Part shown: positions 59,101 through 64,000 of the stretch, piece by piece
Position numbering within the stretch: the stretch's first letter is position 1
Layout: the number at the start of each line of letters is the position of its first letter
Source of the DNA: Poronia punctata
Lineage: Eukaryota; Ascomycota; Sordariomycetes; Xylariales; Xylariaceae
NCBI GenBank assembly: GCA_022579005.1
Contig: MU401599.1
Location: 37,068 to 101,067 of the forward strand
Direction of reading: 5' to 3'
DNA: 64,000 nucleotides
Program-made: the position numbers and the translations under genes
The notes under the pieces: generated by a model
What the model saw: only the letters and a program-made list of their open reading frames with translations
What the model was told of the DNA's origin: nothing
Database searches by the model: none

Positions 59101-62100
59101 CTGACCCAGCTTGCCGGGTCGATTAAACAGACCCTTGCCCTTAAAGTGGGCAAGACAAGGTTTCCCTCACCCCATCTCCTCCCTTTCCGCTTCATTAAAA
59201 GGTGAGGGAGACAAACGGGAAGGTGATGATGACAAGGACCCGCTGGAATTATGCTTAACCGGTCTATCGAATTTCTTTTTCGACTCTCGACTGATCTTTC
59301 TAACCTTTTGGTAGTGCTGTACCTATCTCCGGACTCTAATCTTTTACCTAGGTACCTAATGTTAGGTACATACCTACTTAGCTAACCTAAAATCACTTCT
59401 TAACCTGATTTATTATTGCGCTAGAATACGTACGTTATTAGTCTCGGCGCCATGTCCGTTCAATCTCTCTTCCGTCTCACCTGACAGTGTGTGACACTGC
59501 ACCGTGTCCTAATAGACATTTTCCTGTCGTATCGGAGTCACCTACTCGTACGCGACGGGGCCTTTGGGGTAGTGTTCTCAGGCACATGACATAGGAGGAC
59601 GGGGGGGTATCCTGCAGCAAACAGACAGGTAGAGACAAGAGACAACCTCAAAAGTTCAATGGTGGCTGAGTTCCTAGGCTTGGTACTCGATATGCATGAT
59701 TGCGTACAGTAGGTAGGTACGGCACAGACATGTAGTCCGAGATGCCCTATTACGGGCGGAAAAGAATAGTTTTCATAGAGGCAACCAAGTGCGATACTGA
59801 AAGGCAAGCCTATGTGCACAAATCCGTACCCAATGGGGGACGAGAGAACGAAAGATATAGTCTAATTGGTGCCTAATGGGGTCTATCGGGCAAAGACTGT
59901 ATTGTATGTAAGACCTAACTTTAGCAGCCTATGCCTATCTGCGCGGTAGCACCCACCTTTATAACGTGCCTGCCATCAGAAACCCTGCCGTGCCGCATTT
60001 TCTGCCGCAGCCGAGCTTTGTGTTTGTTAGTCTAATCCGGCCTGTTTTCCAACGCCGGTGCGGCCCTTAGCGGCCCTCGTACATTTTACTACCTACTTGT
60101 AATTGAAGGTACCTTTATAGAGTATTATTTACTTACAAGATATTGCCAAGGTTACCTTTGTTTAGACCATCTGATAACGGTATTGGGGTATATAAATGTA
60201 ATACGTAAGCGTGCTTAAGTAAGCTACCTAGCAACCCAATGTGAACAACACATGGGCCTGGATAGGTTAGGTTACAAGTTTCCGGGTGGGATAAAATAAA
60301 CAGAAGATATGTAGATAGCTCGCATAACAACACATCGGTACCTATTTCCCTCCCTCCCTCCCTCCCTCCTTCTAACCTAATACTTTTGCCTAAGAGTGTG
60401 TGCTAGACTAGTCTACGAGTAGGTTAGATAGATACGTGTAAAGACTTGGTAAAGAAAGACTGGCAGGCGGGGAAAGATGCGCTAAAATAATCAAGTACCT
60501 AGTCTAGGTAATTAGCAGTCTTAGTTTAAGAGAAGCGAAACGATCTGTAGGATCACTTCCGACGATCTTGTTCTCTGAGTCACACCATCTAACCTACGAT
60601 AACCTTAGGACTTAGGAGGTACCTATCTATAACCCTACTCGTACGTGTAGACGTTGCTTGTCCGGTTCTCTCTTGATATCAGGTAAGGTAGGTACTGTAA
60701 GTCGGTGTAGGTATCATATGCAAGTCCTTGTAATAGCTAACCTTAGCTACCTACCTTTATGATCATACCGATCCTTAGTCTATGGTGTTTTTACGAGTAT
60801 ATTTTGGCTGTCATACCGTGACATCGCTTTCCTTTCCTTGCCGGCCGGTTTGGTTCCTGAAAACAAAAACAACAGTTTAAGCGCAACGTCGCATGAAATG
60901 TATACTCGTATATAATTGAAGGCTCCTAAATCTGGGAGAGTTATAAAGTTGCACAGAAATATAATTAGCTAATACCCTGCTTCTTCAAGCCTTTTAACGA
61001 TCCAATCAAAAATAGGTATAGAGAGTGAGGGAGAGGGCACTTACAGATTGATGATCTGTACTACTTGGTGATTTCCTAAAGGGGTAATATGGTACCTTTT
61101 TGGTCTAGATGTTGTGGAACAAGGAGAAGGAAAGAAAGAAAACGAGATCAAGCGTCATTTTAGACTGTCGTGTAAGTATGTTACGTGCAAATGGAGATAG
61201 GTATTGCTATTCTACATATGGAGAAGTGTTAGTTCCAAGACTATATACTTAAACTTACTAGGTTAGAATGAAAAGAAAGTCAGACCGGTAACGGTATTAG
61301 TTAGGTAGGTAGGTAATAGGCTATTAGGACTGCGACTTGATTGTTAACAAACAAATTAAGGGAGGTAGGGGGTAAGTCAAATGCATTAAATCACAATTGC
61401 CGATGCATTATCATTATCATCATAATCTGGCTTCTAGGATATCAAAACACGGGTTGCCTTTTCTTCTTCTTCTTCCCCCTTACCTAGGTACCTGGTATAG
61501 TAACCTCTTTTTAGTGTCATGCACAGTACATTCTTCGTGTTATTGTAATAGGGTACCTACCTACACCTTGCTACTCGGAAGAAACGTGTATTGCGAATAG
61601 GTAGGTATTATTGGTCTTGTTATGTTTCAGGTACAAGTAGTGATGTCGTGATAGATGGAATTAAGGTCAGGACCCGAGAGTATGGATGACAGATCTGAAT
61701 CAGATAGTTAGGCTAATGTTAGTCAAATCTAAGATTAAGCAAATCTGATTCCTCCCTTTCCCCCCTATAATCCGTGTTGATGTACGTACGTGTAGGTTCC
61801 CATTATCACGATCGGATGTATTACACCACGGCCGTAGTTTACAAGTAAAATACATGGCTATTGTCAGTCTACCACATACTCGTAGGTGCAAGATTTAAAG
61901 ATAGGCTAGTTACTTGTAGGTATCTCCTTAACCAAACCTATTCGTACAGCGAGGCTGCGAGGGGTTACCTCTTACCTACACGTGCTTACCTACCCCTGAT
62001 GAATTAGTCATCTGGTACCCATACATAGCGTTTATGAAGACTGAACAGGCGTTAAACTGCCGTTGTAGCGCAAGTTTACACATATAAGCTGTGTGACCTT

Positions 62101-63433
62101 TAAAAGAAGGACAAGAAACATAATTCCGGGCTACTACGTATATATTGGATAAAATATCTATGTACCGTAGAAGCTATTATAATTATAGGCGTATAGCTAT
62201 TATCTATCTTCTTAATACCGGTAGAGCATATGCTTTCAAGACACTGCACCTATTAAACATACAAGATGTAATCATTGGGGGCCATGCATAAACATCCTAT
62301 TCCGTCTACTTGTACGTGTATATATACACGAGGTACAACTTGTAGGAATAGTATACCTAGTATATTAGCTTAGTACCCATATGTACGTGTACAAGATGCA
62401 TGTCGGTATTCTCCGCTTAGAACTTGAAGGATTGGGCTCATCTAAACATGGGTTCTACAAAAGTGCATACAGAAAAAGGATGTACATCGTCTAGATACTC
62501 TACGTGTCTACCTACTTACATGGGATGAAAAAATACGTGCTGGCTAGCAGTATATACGTGTAGGTATGCACATGTATATTATCTATCATCCCTTTATATT
62601 TGGTGCGGCCTCCTCTCCGTAGGTACTAAGTTATTAATATCCCTAGTATTCAACTCGCGTATTGCGTTTAAGACTTGTGATCATGTACTCGTAAGGCTAA
62701 GTAGCGTGTAGGTATATACAGTTGTACTATATAGGTGATTACCTAACCTAGTCACAACTCTACGGCGGGTAAGAAAAAACAGTAGATAAGGTAATCGCAT
62801 TGGTTCTTTGCTTTGCTAAAGAAAACCCGTGAACTCTATCATCTCCAGATACAACGTATATTCACGCGCATGGATTCATACTTGTGTGTTTCCGCCCCCT
62901 AAGCCATCAACAGGGAAGATTGTCGTTACGTGAGGTCATATACTGTGTAGGCTACCGGCAGGATCTGGAATGTCTACCGAGCCTTCTCTGCATCGTTCCA
63001 GATCCTTTGTCACATTTATTCATTAAAAACAGACCAGTAGATTAGATGCTAGACAAGGTGCACTGCTTGGTAGGTGTCCCAAATAAGTGACGGATGGACA
63101 GAGGGAGGGAGGGAGGTAGGGACGAGTAGGTCGTAGGTAAGTAGTTATGATTTGACAAGTAGGTACGTCTAATGAATGATATTAGGTATCATGTATTGGC
63201 TGCAGGGAATGTTGTTGTGTGGTTAGGTTGTCACACTATGCCCAGACAAGGTCTGCATGCATGTATAATGCATGTACGTGTAATGCGTGTGCATCTATCT
63301 AGACACAGACTAAACCTAATAAAACCTACCGGTAATATGCGTGGTCGTCCTGAAACCCGAGTTTGGTCGGCGACCACTTTGAGGTTTGAGAAGCTAATCA
63401 CCGTCTTGAATATCCACACTGTGTGTTGACTGA

Positions 63434-63483
63434 CCCCCCTTCCCCTTCCCCTTCCCCTTCCCCTTCCCCTTCCCCTCTTCCCC
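63434..63483. repeat. CCCCTT hexanucleotide array (GGGGAA on the minus strand)
   Basis: About seven CCCCTT units follow a C6 run. The minus strand carries seven or more G4 runs separated by AA, which meets the formal pattern for a G-quadruplex. Confidence 0.9.
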
Positions 63484-63878
63484 AGTCTCTCCAGGTACGA
63501 GTACCTAGGTACAGTACCTGGGCTCGCTACTATTACCGCTCGTGCCAACTTGTATTATTTCATTATCTATGCAATTGCTTGCTCTGTCTCTGTGCCAAAA
63601 TTAGCAGTGTTACACACTTCTTCTACTGCCTAAGTAACAGAAATAGGTACTTGATATCGTCTACTAACCACAGTACATATACAGTATAGCAAAGGTAAAG
63701 CCCGAACCTTGGATTGCTTATTGGTTCCCGACTGGAAATCAATAACGGCGATCTTATATATTTTATCTTTTGCTTTTTGCTAATAAACGTGCATTTAATT
63801 ATTTTACCACGCTTGTACTTGTAAGTAGATCATTAATTAATATGCATCAATCATATATACATACGTAAAGTGGACGTC

Positions 63879-63907
63879 ATGCCCGAGGATGGTTCATCGT
63901 CCTCGTC

Positions 63908-63999
<92 letters not shown>

Positions 64000-64000
64000 C
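63879..64000 (+). CDS. Possible 5' end of a gene with an N-terminal poly-threonine tract (partial)
   Basis: An ATG at 63879 opens MPEDGSSSSS, then about 30 consecutive ACA (Thr) codons up to the window end. The frame is open but rests mostly on a trinucleotide repeat, so coding status is unproven. Ser/Thr homopolymers at the N-terminus are common in large fungal regulators such as kinases and transcription factors, and the long gene-free upstream region would suit one. This is inference. A CCAAT box in reverse orientation lies near 63719-63724. Confidence 0.3.
63907..64000. repeat. CAA trinucleotide microsatellite (31 or more units)
   Basis: An uninterrupted CAA/ACA repeat runs for 94 bp to the end of the window, so its true length is unknown. 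Confidence 0.97.

Larger units (their letters stand above)
54332..63878. other. 9.5-kb stretch without recognisable genes
   Basis: Normal-composition DNA with no frame over about 110 codons and no splice-linked coding signal that I can find. It is full of TAGGTA/TACCTA steps and holds eleven of the 24 copies of TACTCGTA. Simple repeats include ACAAC units (55599-55629), a 14-C run followed by GGGG (56148-56165), CTGGT units (58111-58135), CCCT units (60347-60370) and CCCCTT units (63434-63483). It may be the upstream control region of the gene that seems to start at 63879. Confidence 0.5.

Overview
This window comes from a filamentous ascomycete, most likely a Sordariomycete. The genes have short introns with GTAAGT/GTACGT-type donors and CTAAC-like branch sites just before the acceptor. 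Gene content is typically fungal: Rtt103, clathrin light chain, Tlg2, Mdl1, Pol4, Gpc1 and an RGS-LOV photoreceptor. Transposon relics carry heavy C-to-T and G-to-A decay that looks like repeat-induced point mutation (RIP). I place it no lower than class; Xylariales-like is only a guess.

Region 1 to 38.9 kb is ordinary euchromatin with about one gene per 2.5 kb, mostly in divergent and convergent pairs. In order: the 3' end of an unidentified gene (+), RTT103 (-), clathrin light chain (+), COX7 (-), a mitochondrial PPR-like protein (+), TLG2 (-), calmodulin (+), mitochondrial ABC transporter MDL1 (+), monoacylglycerol lipase (+), family-X DNA polymerase POL4 (-), TFIIE-alpha TFA1 (+), cohesin SMC1 (-), glycerophosphocholine acyltransferase GPC1 (+) and the APC/C activator CDH1 (-). 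Exon structures were built by hand, and every model closes in frame. The genes are housekeeping and do not form a pathway cluster. A small RIP-mutated TIR relic (10.62-11.00 kb) sits in the shared TLG2/calmodulin upstream region.

Region 38.9 to 51.0 kb is an AT-rich, gene-free block made of nested transposons. The outer element (39793-51013) has matching 138-bp terminal inverted repeats beginning CAGT and a TA target duplication. Inside it are a 447-bp foldback-like TIR element (39931-40377, TA duplication, central hairpin) and a full-length RIP-degraded LTR retrotransposon (44382-50830, LTRs of 295 and 298 bp, TAACC duplication).

Region 51.0 to 64.0 kb starts with an RGS-LOV blue-light photoreceptor gene about 1.3 kb from the edge of the transposon block. 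About 9.5 kb follow with no recognisable gene but many simple repeats. The window ends inside a (CAA)n tract that could be the N-terminal poly-threonine coding region of another gene.

The most unusual items are: the nested transposon block and its internally consistent RIP record; the RGS-LOV gene on its border; a calmodulin whose N-lobe departs from the near-invariant ascomycete sequence while the C-lobe does not; and an 8-bp motif, TACTCGTA, present 24 times by my count and only in noncoding DNA, once as a perfect 22-bp palindrome.
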